Positions 19,047 to 27,460 of a stretch of 64,000 nucleotides of DNA are shown in pieces; the first letter of the stretch is position 1, and the number at the start of each line of letters is the position of its first letter. Under the pieces are notes generated by a model. It was not told the origin of the DNA. It was given only the letters and a program-made list of their open reading frames with translations, and ran no database searches. This DNA is from Massilia sp. Root418 (lineage in GTDB: Bacteria; Pseudomonadota; Gammaproteobacteria; Burkholderiales; Burkholderiaceae_D), in the NCBI RefSeq assembly GCF_001425265.1, contig NZ_LMEC01000021.1, forward strand, positions 248,001-312,000, given 5' to 3'. The translations under genes and the position numbers were made by a program.

Positions 19047-20264
19047 TTAGAATACGAAATCCAGACCGGCTGCCACCACGGTCACGCTGTCCTTCTGGCC
19101 GGCGGCCGGCGTGAAGATCAGCTGGCCCGACTTGACCTTGGGCTTGACGCGGTCGACCTGCACCTTCAGCGCCATGGACTTGGCGAAGTCCCAGCGTACG
19201 CCGACCAGGTCGGTCGATTGCTCGGGCGAGACCAGCAGGTTGTTGACGGCGGCGTTCAGCGCGGGAATCTTGGCCAGCGCGGCCGGCACGGTAATCGAGC
19301 TGCCGGCGCCCTTGCTGGCGGCGTGTGCGTAGTAGGGCAGCACTTTGCCGACGCGGTAGCCGGCCATGGCGTACCAGGAATTGGTTTCCGGGATGTAGAC
19401 CGGGTCGTGCGCGCGGCGCTGCGCGTACTCGGACTGGATCACGATGTTGTTCCAGTCCACCGTCAGGCCCAGTTCGGTGAAGCTCATTTTCTTGCCTTGC
19501 ACGATGCCCAGGTCCTGGCCCAGCTGGCCGAAGCCCACTTGCTTCAGGGTGGCGGCCAGGCTGTTGATCGGCAGCAGGTTGTCGCTATGCAGCTCGGCGC
19601 GGGCGTGGCCCAGGCGCAGGGTGACCGGACCGCGTTCCAGCGACAGGCTCACGCCCTGGGCCGGCGCGCGGTACTTGGCGACCGAGCCGCCCGCGGTCGG
19701 CACGAACAGCTTGCCGCGGCTGGAGCCGAAGAAGGCTTGCGCGGTGAAGTTGGTGTCGCCGAAGGCGTGCTGGTAGTTCATGTCCACGCCGTCCACGTTC
19801 TCGATCGGGTCCTGGCCGTAGACTTCGATCGGCGGACGCATCATGGTGTTGGCGTAGCCCACGTTCTGGTAGTCGGAGATCAGGAAGGCCGGGATCACCA
19901 CGCGGCCGACGCGCACGCTGATTTCGTCGTTCACCTTCATCTTCAGGAAGGCCCAGGTCAGGTCGGTGGTGAAGCTGGGGCTGGTGTTCTTGCGGGTCAG
20001 CACCTGCGCGGTGCCGGACAGCCAGTCGTTGATCTTGTAGGTGGCTTGCAGGCCGAGATTGGTGTCCAGGCCCAGGCGCGGGCTGTCGCCGACGCCGGTG
20101 GCCTGGTTGTAGCGGGCGAACTGGGCGGTGTCGCTGTCGCTCTTGGCGGCAGCCAGCGTGCCGAAGCCGCTGATGCTCAGGTTACCGTCGTCCAGGGAGC
20201 CTGCCTGGGCTTGCATGACGCTGCAGGCGGCCAGGACGGATGCTACTAGAAGTTGCTTTTTCAT
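19047..20264 (-). CDS. Outer-membrane porin-like protein
   Basis: The 405-residue protein has a signal peptide (MKKQLLVASVLAACSVMQAQA) and alternating beta-strand sequence throughout. It ends in the C-terminal aromatic motif DFVF expected for outer-membrane insertion by BAM. Early segment LSISGFGTLAAAKSDSD resembles the first strands of phosphate/sulfate-type or DUF-porins in Oxalobacteraceae. I chose ATG 20264, which starts the signal peptide; the longer frame to 20321 lacks one. It is upstream of and probably co-transcribed with the PstS-like gene. Substrate unknown. Confidence 0.85.
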   Translation of the reverse strand: MKKQLLVASVLAACSVMQAQAGSLDDGNLSISGFGTLAAAKSDSDTAQFARYNQATGVGDSPRLGLDTNLGLQATYKINDWLSGTAQVLTRKNTSPSFTTDLTWAFLKMKVNDEISVRVGRVVIPAFLISDYQNVGYANTMMRPPIEVYGQDPIENVDGVDMNYQHAFGDTNFTAQAFFGSSRGKLFVPTAGGSVAKYRAPAQGVSLSLERGPVTLRLGHARAELHSDNLLPINSLAATLKQVGFGQLGQDLGIVQGKKMSFTELGLTVDWNNIVIQSEYAQRRAHDPVYIPETNSWYAMAGYRVGKVLPYYAHAASKGAGSSITVPAALAKIPALNAAVNNLLVSPEQSTDLVGVRWDFAKSMALKVQVDRVKPKVKSGQLIFTPAAGQKDSVTVVAAGLDFVF

Positions 20265-20574
20265 CGTACGGATTCCAATCACATTATTTTTCAAGAAAGC
20301 GGCGAGCACGGGGCACCGCATGCGTCGCCTACCTTAGATGAATTTCTTTCAGGCATCATCGAGAAAACGTTGTACTGAGCAAGTACTCTAAAATTCTGTG
20401 GCTTTTTAGCGATAAATAGTGGGCAATTCGGCATGATTGCCGTGCTGTTGAGCGATTTTGCAAAATTGGACAAAATACAGTGGGCGCCGCCGCTGTGACT
20501 GAAAGTAGCGGACCGCATGGGGCCGCCGCAGGTATTACAATAACGGCTTCCCATACACTTGCCCGAGAACCCAC
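20265..20574. other. Intergenic region between divergent porin and argJ genes
   Basis: The 310 bases hold the two divergent promoters. A TACAAT hexamer at 20536-20541 is a possible -10 for argJ, but without a good -35. A small inverted pair GGCAAT (20422-20427) and ATTGCC (20436-20441) is present. The central part is clearly more AT-rich than the surrounding genes. I see no coding region or recognisable RNA. Confidence 0.5.
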
Positions 20575-21813
20575 ATGGCCGTCAATTCCCCCATCCCCGT
20601 CGCTGCTGATCTGAAGCCGGTTGCCGGTATCGAGATCGGTTTTGCCGAAGCCGGCATCAAGAAACCGAACCGCAAGGACTTGCTGGTGCTGCGCCTGGCG
20701 CCGGGCGCCACCGTGTCCGGCGTGTTCACCTTGAACCGCTTCTGCGCCGCGCCGGTGCAGATCTCGAAGGCCAACCTGGCGGCCGTGAACGCCGGCGGCC
20801 AGCCGATCCGCGCGCTGATGGTCAACACCGGCAACGCCAACGCCGGCACCGGTGACGAAGGCCTGGCGCGCGCGCAGCAGAGCTGCGCCGCGCTGGCCGG
20901 TCTGCTGGGCTGCGAAGCCGGCCAGATCCTGCCGTTCTCCACCGGCGTGATCCTGGAGCCGCTGCCGGTCGACCGCATCGTGGCCGGCCTGCCCGCCGCC
21001 GTGGCCAACCTGACGGGCGACAACTGGTTCAACGCGGCCGAAGCCATCATGACCACCGACACCCAGCCCAAAGCCGGCTCGCGCACGGTGGACATCGGTG
21101 GCCACAAGGTGACCCTGACTGGCATCTCCAAGGGCGCCGGCATGATCAAGCCGAACATGGCCACCATGCTGGGCTTCCTGGCCTTCGACGCCAAGGTGGC
21201 GCAGCCGGTGCTGGACGTGCTGGTCAAGCAGGCTGCCGACCAGTCCTTCAACTGCATCACCATCGACGGCGACACCTCCACCAACGATTCCTTCATGCTG
21301 GTCGCCACCGGCGCCGGCACGCTGGAAGTGAATTCGGTCGACTCGCCCGAGTTCAAGGCGCTGGCCGCCGCGGTGACCGAGCTGTCCGTGTTCCTCGCCC
21401 AAGCCATCATCCGCGACGGCGAAGGCGCCACCAAGTTCATGACGATCACGGTGGAAGACGGCAAGGACGTGGATGAATGCCGCAAGATCGCGTATTCCAT
21501 CGCCCACTCGCCGCTGGTCAAGACCGCCTTCTTCGCCTCCGACCCCAACCTGGGCCGCATCCTGGCCGCCATCGGCTACGCGGGCGTGGAAGACCTGGAC
21601 GTGAGCACGCTCAACCTGTACCTGGACGATGTGTGGGTGGCCAAGAATGGCGGCCGCAACCCGGACTACAAGGAAGAAGACGGCCAGCGCGTGATGAAGC
21701 AGAGCGAGATCGGCGTGCGCGTGAAGCTGGCGCGCGGCAACGCCAAGGCCACTGTGTACACCTGTGACCTGTCGCACGACTACGTCAGCATCAACGCCGA
21801 CTACCGCTCCTGA
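20575..21813 (+). CDS. argJ: Bifunctional ornithine acetyltransferase / N-acetylglutamate synthase
   Basis: ArgJ moves the acetyl group from N-acetylornithine to glutamate, recycling acetyl in arginine synthesis. Many versions also use acetyl-CoA. The 412-residue precursor cleaves itself between Ala196 and Thr197 in the motif [10 protein letters not shown]; Thr197 becomes the nucleophile of the beta chain. Other family parts are [11 protein letters not shown] and [16 protein letters not shown]. The start ATG is supported by the family N-terminus. It is followed after 1 base by an ATPase gene and then mutT, a usual order in betaproteobacteria. Confidence 0.97.
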   Translation: MAVNSPIPVAADLKPVAGIEIGFAEAGIKKPNRKDLLVLRLAPGATVSGVFTLNRFCAAPVQISKANLAAVNAGGQPIRALMVNTGNANAGTGDEGLARAQQSCAALAGLLGCEAGQILPFSTGVILEPLPVDRIVAGLPAAVANLTGDNWFNAAEAIMTTDTQPKAGSRTVDIGGHKVTLTGISKGAGMIKPNMATMLGFLAFDAKVAQPVLDVLVKQAADQSFNCITIDGDTSTNDSFMLVATGAGTLEVNSVDSPEFKALAAAVTELSVFLAQAIIRDGEGATKFMTITVEDGKDVDECRKIAYSIAHSPLVKTAFFASDPNLGRILAAIGYAGVEDLDVSTLNLYLDDVWVAKNGGRNPDYKEEDGQRVMKQSEIGVRVKLARGNAKATVYTCDLSHDYVSINADYRS

Positions 21814-21814
21814 T

Positions 21815-22702
21815 ATGGCGACCCCACTTGAGCAGTTCCTGGTGCGCGCCGAGGCCTTGCTGCAAAGGGTGGAGGCCATCCTGCCGCAAGCGCCGCGCGA
21901 GCCGGACTGGAAGCTGGGCCATGCCTACCGCTGGCGGCGCGGAAACGGCGGCGGCGGCGCCAGCCACCTGCAGGCGGTGAAGCACGTGTCCAGCATTGCG
22001 CTGGACGACCTGCACAACATCGGCCCGCAAAAGGCCGCCATCGAGCAGAATACGCGCCAGTTCGTGTCCGGCCGGCCGGCCAACAACGTGCTGCTCACGG
22101 GCGCGCGCGGCACCGGCAAATCGTCGCTGATCAAGGCATGTTTGAACCAGTTCGCGCAAGATGGGCTGCGCCTGATCGAAGTCGACAAGGCCGACCTGGC
22201 CGAACTGCCGGACATCGTGGACCTGGTGGCGGGGCGTCCCGAGCGCTTCATCATCTTCTGCGACGACCTGTCGTTCGAAGAAGGTGAGAGCGGCTACAAG
22301 GCGCTCAAGGTGGCGCTGGACGGCTCGATTGCCGCCCAGTCCAACAACGTGCTGATCTACGCCACCTCCAACCGGCGCCACCTGATGCCGGAGCGCATGG
22401 CCGACAATATGAGCTACACGCACGACGAGGACGGCGACCTGCATCCCGGCGAAACGGTGGAAGAGAAGATCTCGCTGTCCGAGCGTTTCGGTTTGTGGCT
22501 GTCGTTCTACGCCTTCAAGCAGGACGACTACCTCGACATCTGCGCGCACTGGCTGGCCAGCTTCGGCTGCACGCCGGCGCAGGTGGACGCGGCGCGCGGC
22601 GACGCGCTGCGCTGGGCGCTGCAGCGCGGCTCGCGCTCGGGCCGCGTGGCCTGGCAGTTCGCCAAGGACTATGCCGGCAAACTTCCCGAGGGTACGGCAT
22701 GA
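21815..22702 (+). CDS. DUF815 AAA-type ATP-binding protein
   Basis: The 295-residue protein has a clean Walker A GARGTGKSS (G96-S104), a Walker B-like region (RFIIFCDDLSFEEGESGY), and the sensor segment IYATSNRRHLMPERM. These fit the DUF815 AAA+ family, of unknown function. I chose ATG 21815, one base after the argJ stop; longer open frame upstream lies inside argJ. Its stop overlaps the mutT start as ATGA, so the three genes are coupled. The conserved argJ-DUF815-mutT order may hint at a housekeeping role, but no function is claimed. Confidence 0.87.
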   Translation: MATPLEQFLVRAEALLQRVEAILPQAPREPDWKLGHAYRWRRGNGGGGASHLQAVKHVSSIALDDLHNIGPQKAAIEQNTRQFVSGRPANNVLLTGARGTGKSSLIKACLNQFAQDGLRLIEVDKADLAELPDIVDLVAGRPERFIIFCDDLSFEEGESGYKALKVALDGSIAAQSNNVLIYATSNRRHLMPERMADNMSYTHDEDGDLHPGETVEEKISLSERFGLWLSFYAFKQDDYLDICAHWLASFGCTPAQVDAARGDALRWALQRGSRSGRVAWQFAKDYAGKLPEGTA

Positions 22703-23112
22703 GCGACCAGAAAGTGGACGTCGCGGTCGGCATCCTGATCCAGCCTAACGGCGACGTGCTCCTGGGCCAGCGCCCGGCCGGCAAACCCTATGACGGCTAC
22801 TGGGAATTCCCCGGCGGCAAGGTCGATCCGGGCGAGACGGTGCTCGAAGCGCTCAAGCGCGAGTTTCTTGAAGAGCTGGGATTGACGATCAACAGCGCGC
22901 AGGCGTGGTGCGGTATCGAGCACGTCTACCCGCACGCCCACGTGCGGCTGCACTTCTACATCAGCCGCGACTGGCACGGCGAACCGCAAAGCCTGGAAGG
23001 CCAGGCTTTCGCATGGCAAGGCACGGTGGGCGTCGAACCGCTGCTGCCGGCCACCATCCCTCTGCTCGCATGGCTGGAGCAGATCCGCCACGATCCGGCT
23101 GCGCTGCCCTAA
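22699..23112 (+). CDS. mutT: Nudix hydrolase, MutT type (8-oxo-dGTP diphosphatase)
   Basis: The 137-residue protein carries the complete Nudix box from G40 to L62 (GKVDPGET, then REFLEELGL). It also has the MutT-type start VDVAVGILIQPNGDVLLGQRP. MutT removes oxidised 8-oxo-dGTP from the nucleotide pool. The ATG overlaps the stop of the DUF815 gene. There is no C-terminal thiamine phosphate synthase fusion, as some relatives have. Convergent with yacG; a 21-bp inverted repeat ending in a T-run lies between the two. Confidence 0.92.
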   Translation: MSDQKVDVAVGILIQPNGDVLLGQRPAGKPYDGYWEFPGGKVDPGETVLEALKREFLEELGLTINSAQAWCGIEHVYPHAHVRLHFYISRDWHGEPQSLEGQAFAWQGTVGVEPLLPATIPLLAWLEQIRHDPAALP

Positions 23113-23119
23113 AAAATGG

Positions 23120-23177
23120 AAAAATGGGGTCAGGGTTAGTCTTCGCGTCCGCGAAAACTAACCCTGACCCCATTTTT
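23120..23177. terminator. Long inverted repeat acting as terminator between mutT and yacG
   Basis: A perfect 21-bp stem (23120-23140 with 23157-23177) encloses a further TTCGCG/CGCGAA pair. On the plus strand it ends in T8, and on the minus strand in a T-run from the A-rich left end, so it could terminate both convergent genes. Its GGGGTCAGGGTTAG core resembles the GGGGTC element at 13447-13520, pointing to a dispersed palindrome family reused as a terminator. Confidence 0.85.
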
Positions 23178-23178
23178 T

Positions 23179-23349
23179 TTATTCTTCGTCGAGCGGATCG
23201 CGCGGCGGCGCGGCGGGGATGGCGTATTTCTCTTCAGCCCAGGCGCCCAGGTCGATTTGCTTGCACCGTTCGGAACAGAAGGGGCGGTATTTGTTTTTTT
23301 CGCTCCACTCCACTTTGGCGGAGCAGGTCGGGCATTCAACTACGGTCAT
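23179..23349 (-). CDS. yacG: DNA gyrase inhibitor / zinc-binding protein YacG
   Basis: A 56-residue protein with the treble-clef zinc pattern of YacG: C6 and C9 (ECPTC), then C25 and C29 (FCSERCK). It continues with the family stretch [15 protein letters not shown] and an acidic end DPLDEE. YacG of E. coli binds GyrB and inhibits gyrase. The ATG at 23349 lies 9 bases after the zapD stop, in the usual order coaE-zapD-yacG. The gene is short and easily overlooked. Confidence 0.93.
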   Translation of the reverse strand: MTVVECPTCSAKVEWSEKNKYRPFCSERCKQIDLGAWAEEKYAIPAAPPRDPLDEE

Positions 23350-23358
23350 GGCTATTCT

Positions 23359-24114
23359 TTAAAAATTACAGAGCGTGAGCTCGAATGGTACATCTTCTTC
23401 CAGCGGCTTGGGTTTCAGGTCGCCGCCCTGGGTGGTGAAGCGCACCCACAGCATGTATTTGTTGGCCGAGATTTCGGGAATCGCACCCATGGATTCGTCC
23501 AGCGTCAGCCGCAGCATCTGGTACACCTTGCCTTGCAGCATTTGCTGGTAGCTGCCGGCGTTGGCGATCATCTTGACCGGGCCGCCCGAGTCGCGCAGCA
23601 GGCGCAGCACCAGGGCCAGCGCGTCGAACAGCGGCGCCAGCGGGGCGAACCAGCCGGCGATGTCGTTGAAGCGCTGCTCGGCGCTGCGTTTTTGCCAGGC
23701 GTAGTAGGAGGGCAGGTCGAATTCGCAGGCGCCGCCGGGGATGATGGTGCGGCCGCGTATGCTCATCAGCCATTCATTGTCGCGCACGTTCTGGCCGGTC
23801 TTGCCCTGGGCGGCGACGAGGGCGCTGCTCACGCTGTCCAGCTCGGACAGGATGGCATCCAGCGTTTCTGCCTGTACATTCGGGTTGGAACGGTAGCTCA
23901 GCAAAGTCTGGCGCTGGCGCTCCAGTTCCTGCAGCAAGTCCGACTTCAGGTCCGCCCGGCCTGCCACTTCGAGCATGTCGAAGATCGTGGCCAGCGCGAC
24001 GTGGTGCTGCATGGGGTGTTCTTGATGCACAAAGAACTTGAATTTCTCGTACAGGTCTTCCAGCCGCAACAACGTGCGTATGCGCTCGTTGAAAGGGTAT
24101 TCGTAGACAATCAA
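23359..24114 (-). CDS. zapD: Cell division protein ZapD
   Basis: ZapD cross-links FtsZ filaments by binding the FtsZ C-terminal tail, stabilising the Z ring. The 251-residue protein begins with the conserved [19 protein letters not shown]. It has the central segment [15 protein letters not shown] and the C-terminal beta strands around [14 protein letters not shown]. It lies between coaE and yacG on the reverse strand. Its target FtsZ is encoded at 5734-6954 with an intact tail. No oddities. Confidence 0.96.
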   Translation of the reverse strand: MIVYEYPFNERIRTLLRLEDLYEKFKFFVHQEHPMQHHVALATIFDMLEVAGRADLKSDLLQELERQRQTLLSYRSNPNVQAETLDAILSELDSVSSALVAAQGKTGQNVRDNEWLMSIRGRTIIPGGACEFDLPSYYAWQKRSAEQRFNDIAGWFAPLAPLFDALALVLRLLRDSGGPVKMIANAGSYQQMLQGKVYQMLRLTLDESMGAIPEISANKYMLWVRFTTQGGDLKPKPLEEDVPFELTLCNF

Positions 24115-24178
24115 AATGACTTCCCTCTATAGATGGGCCTGCAAAGAATTCCGTGATTCTGAACCAAGCGAAGCAAAA

Positions 24179-24835
24179 TTACAAACGTTGCGATGGTATT
24201 GTTATCGTTCCTGCGGAAAATGCCAGGTATAAATTGTGTAATCGCGCAATTTGCGGCCCCAATGCGGCCAATTCCCCCTCATTATTAATGATATCGTCCG
24301 CCGCTGCCAACCGCGCTGAACGGGGCGCCTGCGCCGCCATGATGGCTTGCACCTGGGCGGCCGGCATGTTGTTGCGGGCCATCACACGCGCCACCTGCAC
24401 CGCCTCGGGGCAGTCGACCACCAGCACGCGCTGCACCCGGCTGCGCCAGGTGCCGGACTCGACCAGCAGCGGCACGTCGTAGATCACATAGGGGCCGGTG
24501 GCGGCCGCGCCTGCCGCTTCGGCGGCGCTGCGGATCAGGGGATGGAGGATGGCTTCGAGCCTGGCCTTGGCGGTGGCGTCGCTAAACACCAGCGCGCGCA
24601 TGCGGGCGCGGTCCAGGGCACCGCTGGCGTCGGCGAATTCGGCGCCGAATTCGGCCAGCAGGGCCGGCATGGCGGGGCCGCCCGGCACGGTCATGCTGTG
24701 GGCGATGCGGTCAGTGTCGACTATGGTGGCGCCCAGCTCGGCGAAGCGCGCCGCCACTGCACTCTTGCCGCTGCCGATACCGCCGGTGAGGCCGACGCTG
24801 AACTTGCCTTCCACGCTGGGTGTGCCGGCCGCCAC
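24179..24835 (-). CDS. coaE: Dephospho-CoA kinase
   Basis: CoaE phosphorylates dephospho-CoA in the last step of coenzyme A synthesis. The 218-residue protein has the P-loop TGGIGSGKS (about 17-25), the DTDRIAH segment, the lid region [10 protein letters not shown] and the substrate stretch [14 protein letters not shown] and VMARNNM follow. It begins a base after the pilD stop and is co-transcribed with pilD, the classical pilD-coaE arrangement. Extra residues at the N-terminus ([11 protein letters not shown]) make the exact start slightly uncertain. Confidence 0.96.
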   Translation of the reverse strand: MAAGTPSVEGKFSVGLTGGIGSGKSAVAARFAELGATIVDTDRIAHSMTVPGGPAMPALLAEFGAEFADASGALDRARMRALVFSDATAKARLEAILHPLIRSAAEAAGAAATGPYVIYDVPLLVESGTWRSRVQRVLVVDCPEAVQVARVMARNNMPAAQVQAIMAAQAPRSARLAAADDIINNEGELAALGPQIARLHNLYLAFSAGTITIPSQRL

Positions 24836-24836
24836 G

Positions 24837-25706
24837 TCAGTTGCCCAGCAGGCTGGAGGTGAGGTTGGCCAGCGGGCCGCCGAACATCAGGGCGATCATG
24901 CCGGCTGCCGCCAGGTAGGGGCCGAAAGGGATGGGATTGTTGCGGCCGCGTTTGGCGAACACCATGAGGCAGATGCCGACCACCGCGCCCACCACGGACG
25001 ACAGCAGGATGATGGTGGGCAGCGTGGCCCAGCCCAGCCAGGCACCCAGCGCTGCCAGCAGCTTGAAGTCGCCGTAGCCCATGCCTTCCTTGCCGGTGGC
25101 CAGCTTGAAGAGCCAATAGATCGACCACAGCGCCAGGTAGCCGGCCGCCGCGCCGATCACGGCGTCCTGCAGCGGCACGAACATGCCGTTGATGTTGAGC
25201 AGCAGGCCGGCCCACAGCAGTGGCAGGGTCAGGTCGTCCGGCAGCAGCTGGGTGTCGGCGTCGATGAAGGTCATGGCGATCAGCATGTAGGCGAAGAACA
25301 GCGTGGCCAGGCCCATCCAGCCGCTGCCGAACTGCCACACCAGCGCGGCCGACAGCAGGCCCGTGAAGGCTTCGATGACGGGGTAGCGCGGCGAGATCTT
25401 CGCCTTGCAGTTGCTGCACTTGCCGCCCAGGACCAGGTAGCTCACCACGGGGATGTTTTCCAGCGCGGTGATCTGGTGCTGGCAATGCGGGCAGGCAGAG
25501 CGCGGCGCCACCAGGCTGTAGCGCGTGGTGTGCGGCAGCTCCTTGCCCAGTTCGGACGCCACGTAGTTGTCCGACTCGCGCTGCATCATGATGGGCAGGC
25601 GGTGGATGACGACGTTCAGGAAGCTGCCGATCAGCAGGCCGAATATGCCGGCCGCAACGGCGGCAATCAGGGTGGCGGGCGGGGCGAACAGCAAGATATC
25701 CTGCAT
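24837..25706 (-). CDS. pilD: Type IV prepilin peptidase / N-methyltransferase
   Basis: PilD cleaves prepilin leaders in the inner membrane and methylates the new N-terminus. The 289-residue protein has the cytoplasmic zinc pair of CxxC motifs (C72, C75, C97, C100) and the aspartic protease motifs [12 protein letters not shown] (D149) and GYGDFKLLA (D213). About eight membrane helices are visible. I chose ATG 25706; the frame extends to 25760 without family sequence. pilB and pilC normally sit directly upstream, but here a 4.3-kb cassette intervenes. Confidence 0.96.
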   Translation of the reverse strand: MQDILLFAPPATLIAAVAAGIFGLLIGSFLNVVIHRLPIMMQRESDNYVASELGKELPHTTRYSLVAPRSACPHCQHQITALENIPVVSYLVLGGKCSNCKAKISPRYPVIEAFTGLLSAALVWQFGSGWMGLATLFFAYMLIAMTFIDADTQLLPDDLTLPLLWAGLLLNINGMFVPLQDAVIGAAAGYLALWSIYWLFKLATGKEGMGYGDFKLLAALGAWLGWATLPTIILLSSVVGAVVGICLMVFAKRGRNNPIPFGPYLAAAGMIALMFGGPLANLTSSLLGN

Positions 25707-25760
25707 CGGTGGGTTCCGGTGGTGTTGTGTGCAGACAGTATAAGGCAGGGCGTGGCACAA

Positions 25761-27296
25761 CTACAGTTGCAGCTGCGCCATTTTTTCGTACAAGGTGGCG
25801 CGTGAAATGCCGAGCAGGCGCGCGGCCTCGGTCTTCTTGCCGCCCGCCGCCAGCAGGGCCGCTTCGATGGCGCCGCGCTCGGCCACCGCCACCGCCTGCG
25901 CCAGCGGCTGCACCGCAGCTGGTCCGCCCGGTCCGCCCGGTCCGTGCAGGCGCGCGGCGGGCACGGCATCGGCCACGGCGCGCGGCAGGATGGCGTCGAA
26001 GTCGTCCGCCACCAGGCGCCGGTTGTCGCTGTGCAGCACGGCTTTCTCCAGCACGTTGCGCAGCTCGCGCACATTGCCCGGCCAGTCGTAGGCGGCCAGG
26101 CGCTGCAGCGCGCCCGGCGTAAGTTCGCGCCGGCCCATGCCGGTGCGTTCGACGATCTGCTCCAGCGCGCCTTCGCACAGCGCTTCCAGGTCGCCCAGGC
26201 GCTCGCGCAGCGGCGGCAGGGTGATGGACAGCACGTTCAGGCGGTAGTACAGGTCGCGCCGCAGGCGGCCCTGGGCCAGCGCCTGCACCAGGTCGATACT
26301 GGTGGCCGCGATGATGCGCACGTCCACCTTGATCACCTTGTTCGATCCCAGCGGCTCCACCTCCTGCTCCTGCAGCACGCGCAGCAGCTTGGCCTGGATC
26401 TGCAGCGGCATGTCGCCCACTTCGTCCAGGAACAGGGTGCCGCCGTGGGCCAGCTTGAATTTGCCGTCGCGGCCGCGCTTGTCGGCGCCGGTGTAGGCCC
26501 CCGGCGCGGCGCCGAAGAATTCGGATTCCAGCAGCGCCTCGGGAATGGCGGCGGCGTTGACGGCGATGAAGGGCTGGCCGGCGCGCTCGGAGCTGGCGTG
26601 GATGGCTTGCGCCAGCAGCTCCTTGCCGGTGCCGGTTTCGCCCAGCAGCAGCACGGTGCTGCCCAGCTGCGCGGCGCGCCGGGCCTGGCGCTTCACTTCC
26701 AGGCTGGCCGGGCTGTTGCCCACGTAGCTGGCCAGCGTGTAGCGCGGACGCCGGTCCTGCACCAGCAGGCGCCGGGTTTCCGCCAGCTCGTCCTGCAGCT
26801 GGGCGAACTTGCCGAGCAGGGGCTTGAGGTGGTGCAGCTTGTCGTACAGGCAGATGCCGACCGCGCCGATCACCTTGCCGTCCGGCCCGGTCAGCGGCAG
26901 GCGCGACACGACGAAGGTGTCGCTGCCGAAGGCCATCAGGTCCAGCAGGATGGGCTCGCCGCTCTTGACCACCTGGCGCATCAGGCTGTTGGGGATGATC
27001 TCCTCCACGTCCCGGCCCAGCAGGGACTGCGGGTCGGTGTAGCCCAGCATGTGCAGGTATTTGTCGTTGCACCAGACGATGCGCGCTTCGGTGTCCACCG
27101 CGATGGTGCCTTCGCATAGCGCATCCAGCCGTTCCAGCAGCTTGGGAATGGCCAGATGGCGCAGGCCGCCGCCGCCGGGATTCCCGGTAAACCAGTGCAT
27201 CAGCTCCATCGTGTCCGCCCGCCAAAAAGGCCGATTCTGGCTGCTGCCGGGCCGGCTGTCCAGTATTTCATACGCGGCGTCCGGTTTTCCAGACAT
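25761..27296 (-). CDS. Sigma-54-dependent transcriptional activator with PAS domain
   Basis: The protein has an N-terminal PAS domain (GTIAVDTEARIVWCNDKYLHMLGY). A sigma-54 AAA+ domain follows with Walker A GETGTGKE, the sigma-54 contact loop GAYTGA (a variant of GAFTGA), Walker B GGTLFLDEVGD and the arginine finger region RRDLYYRLNV. A Fis-type helix-turn-helix sits at the end (KTEAARLLGISRATLYEKM). It faces a GntP permease and 3-hydroxybutyrate dehydrogenase with a sigma-54 promoter between, so it probably activates 3-hydroxybutyrate use. Start codons at 27296 and 27209 are both plausible; 27296 gives 511 residues. The ligand is unknown. Confidence 0.92.
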   Translation of the reverse strand: MSGKPDAAYEILDSRPGSSQNRPFWRADTMELMHWFTGNPGGGGLRHLAIPKLLERLDALCEGTIAVDTEARIVWCNDKYLHMLGYTDPQSLLGRDVEEIIPNSLMRQVVKSGEPILLDLMAFGSDTFVVSRLPLTGPDGKVIGAVGICLYDKLHHLKPLLGKFAQLQDELAETRRLLVQDRRPRYTLASYVGNSPASLEVKRQARRAAQLGSTVLLLGETGTGKELLAQAIHASSERAGQPFIAVNAAAIPEALLESEFFGAAPGAYTGADKRGRDGKFKLAHGGTLFLDEVGDMPLQIQAKLLRVLQEQEVEPLGSNKVIKVDVRIIAATSIDLVQALAQGRLRRDLYYRLNVLSITLPPLRERLGDLEALCEGALEQIVERTGMGRRELTPGALQRLAAYDWPGNVRELRNVLEKAVLHSDNRRLVADDFDAILPRAVADAVPAARLHGPGGPGGPAAVQPLAQAVAVAERGAIEAALLAAGGKKTEAARLLGISRATLYEKMAQLQL

Positions 27297-27320
27297 GATT
27301 CCGCATTGTTTGGCGGCCGC

Positions 27321-27338
27321 TGTCTGCTTATCCGGACA
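27321..27338. promoter_or_regulatory. Possible upstream activator site
   Basis: TGTC (27321-27324) and GACA (27335-27338) form a small inverted pair about 75 bases upstream of the sigma-54 promoter. This position suits an enhancer site for the divergent activator. The match is short, so this is only suggestive. Confidence 0.3.
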
Positions 27339-27413
27339 ATATGCACCTGAGCGGCACCCCGGCATCACGGCCGCTTATATCTAAGCTCTTGAATTTACAG
27401 GACTTTATGTCTC

Positions 27414-27430
27414 AGGCATGGATAGTGCTT
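27414..27430 (+). promoter_or_regulatory. Sigma-54 (-24/-12) promoter of the gntP-hbdH operon
   Basis: The sequence AGGCATGGATAGTGCTT has GG (27415-27416) and GC (27427-27428) separated by exactly 10 bases. It keeps most of the GGCA and TGC consensus of RpoN promoters. It lies 31 bases upstream of the GntP ATG and next to a sigma-54 activator gene, which makes it convincing. Confidence 0.75.
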
Positions 27431-27460
27431 TAGACAACGTTCTACCTTAATGGAGCGTGT

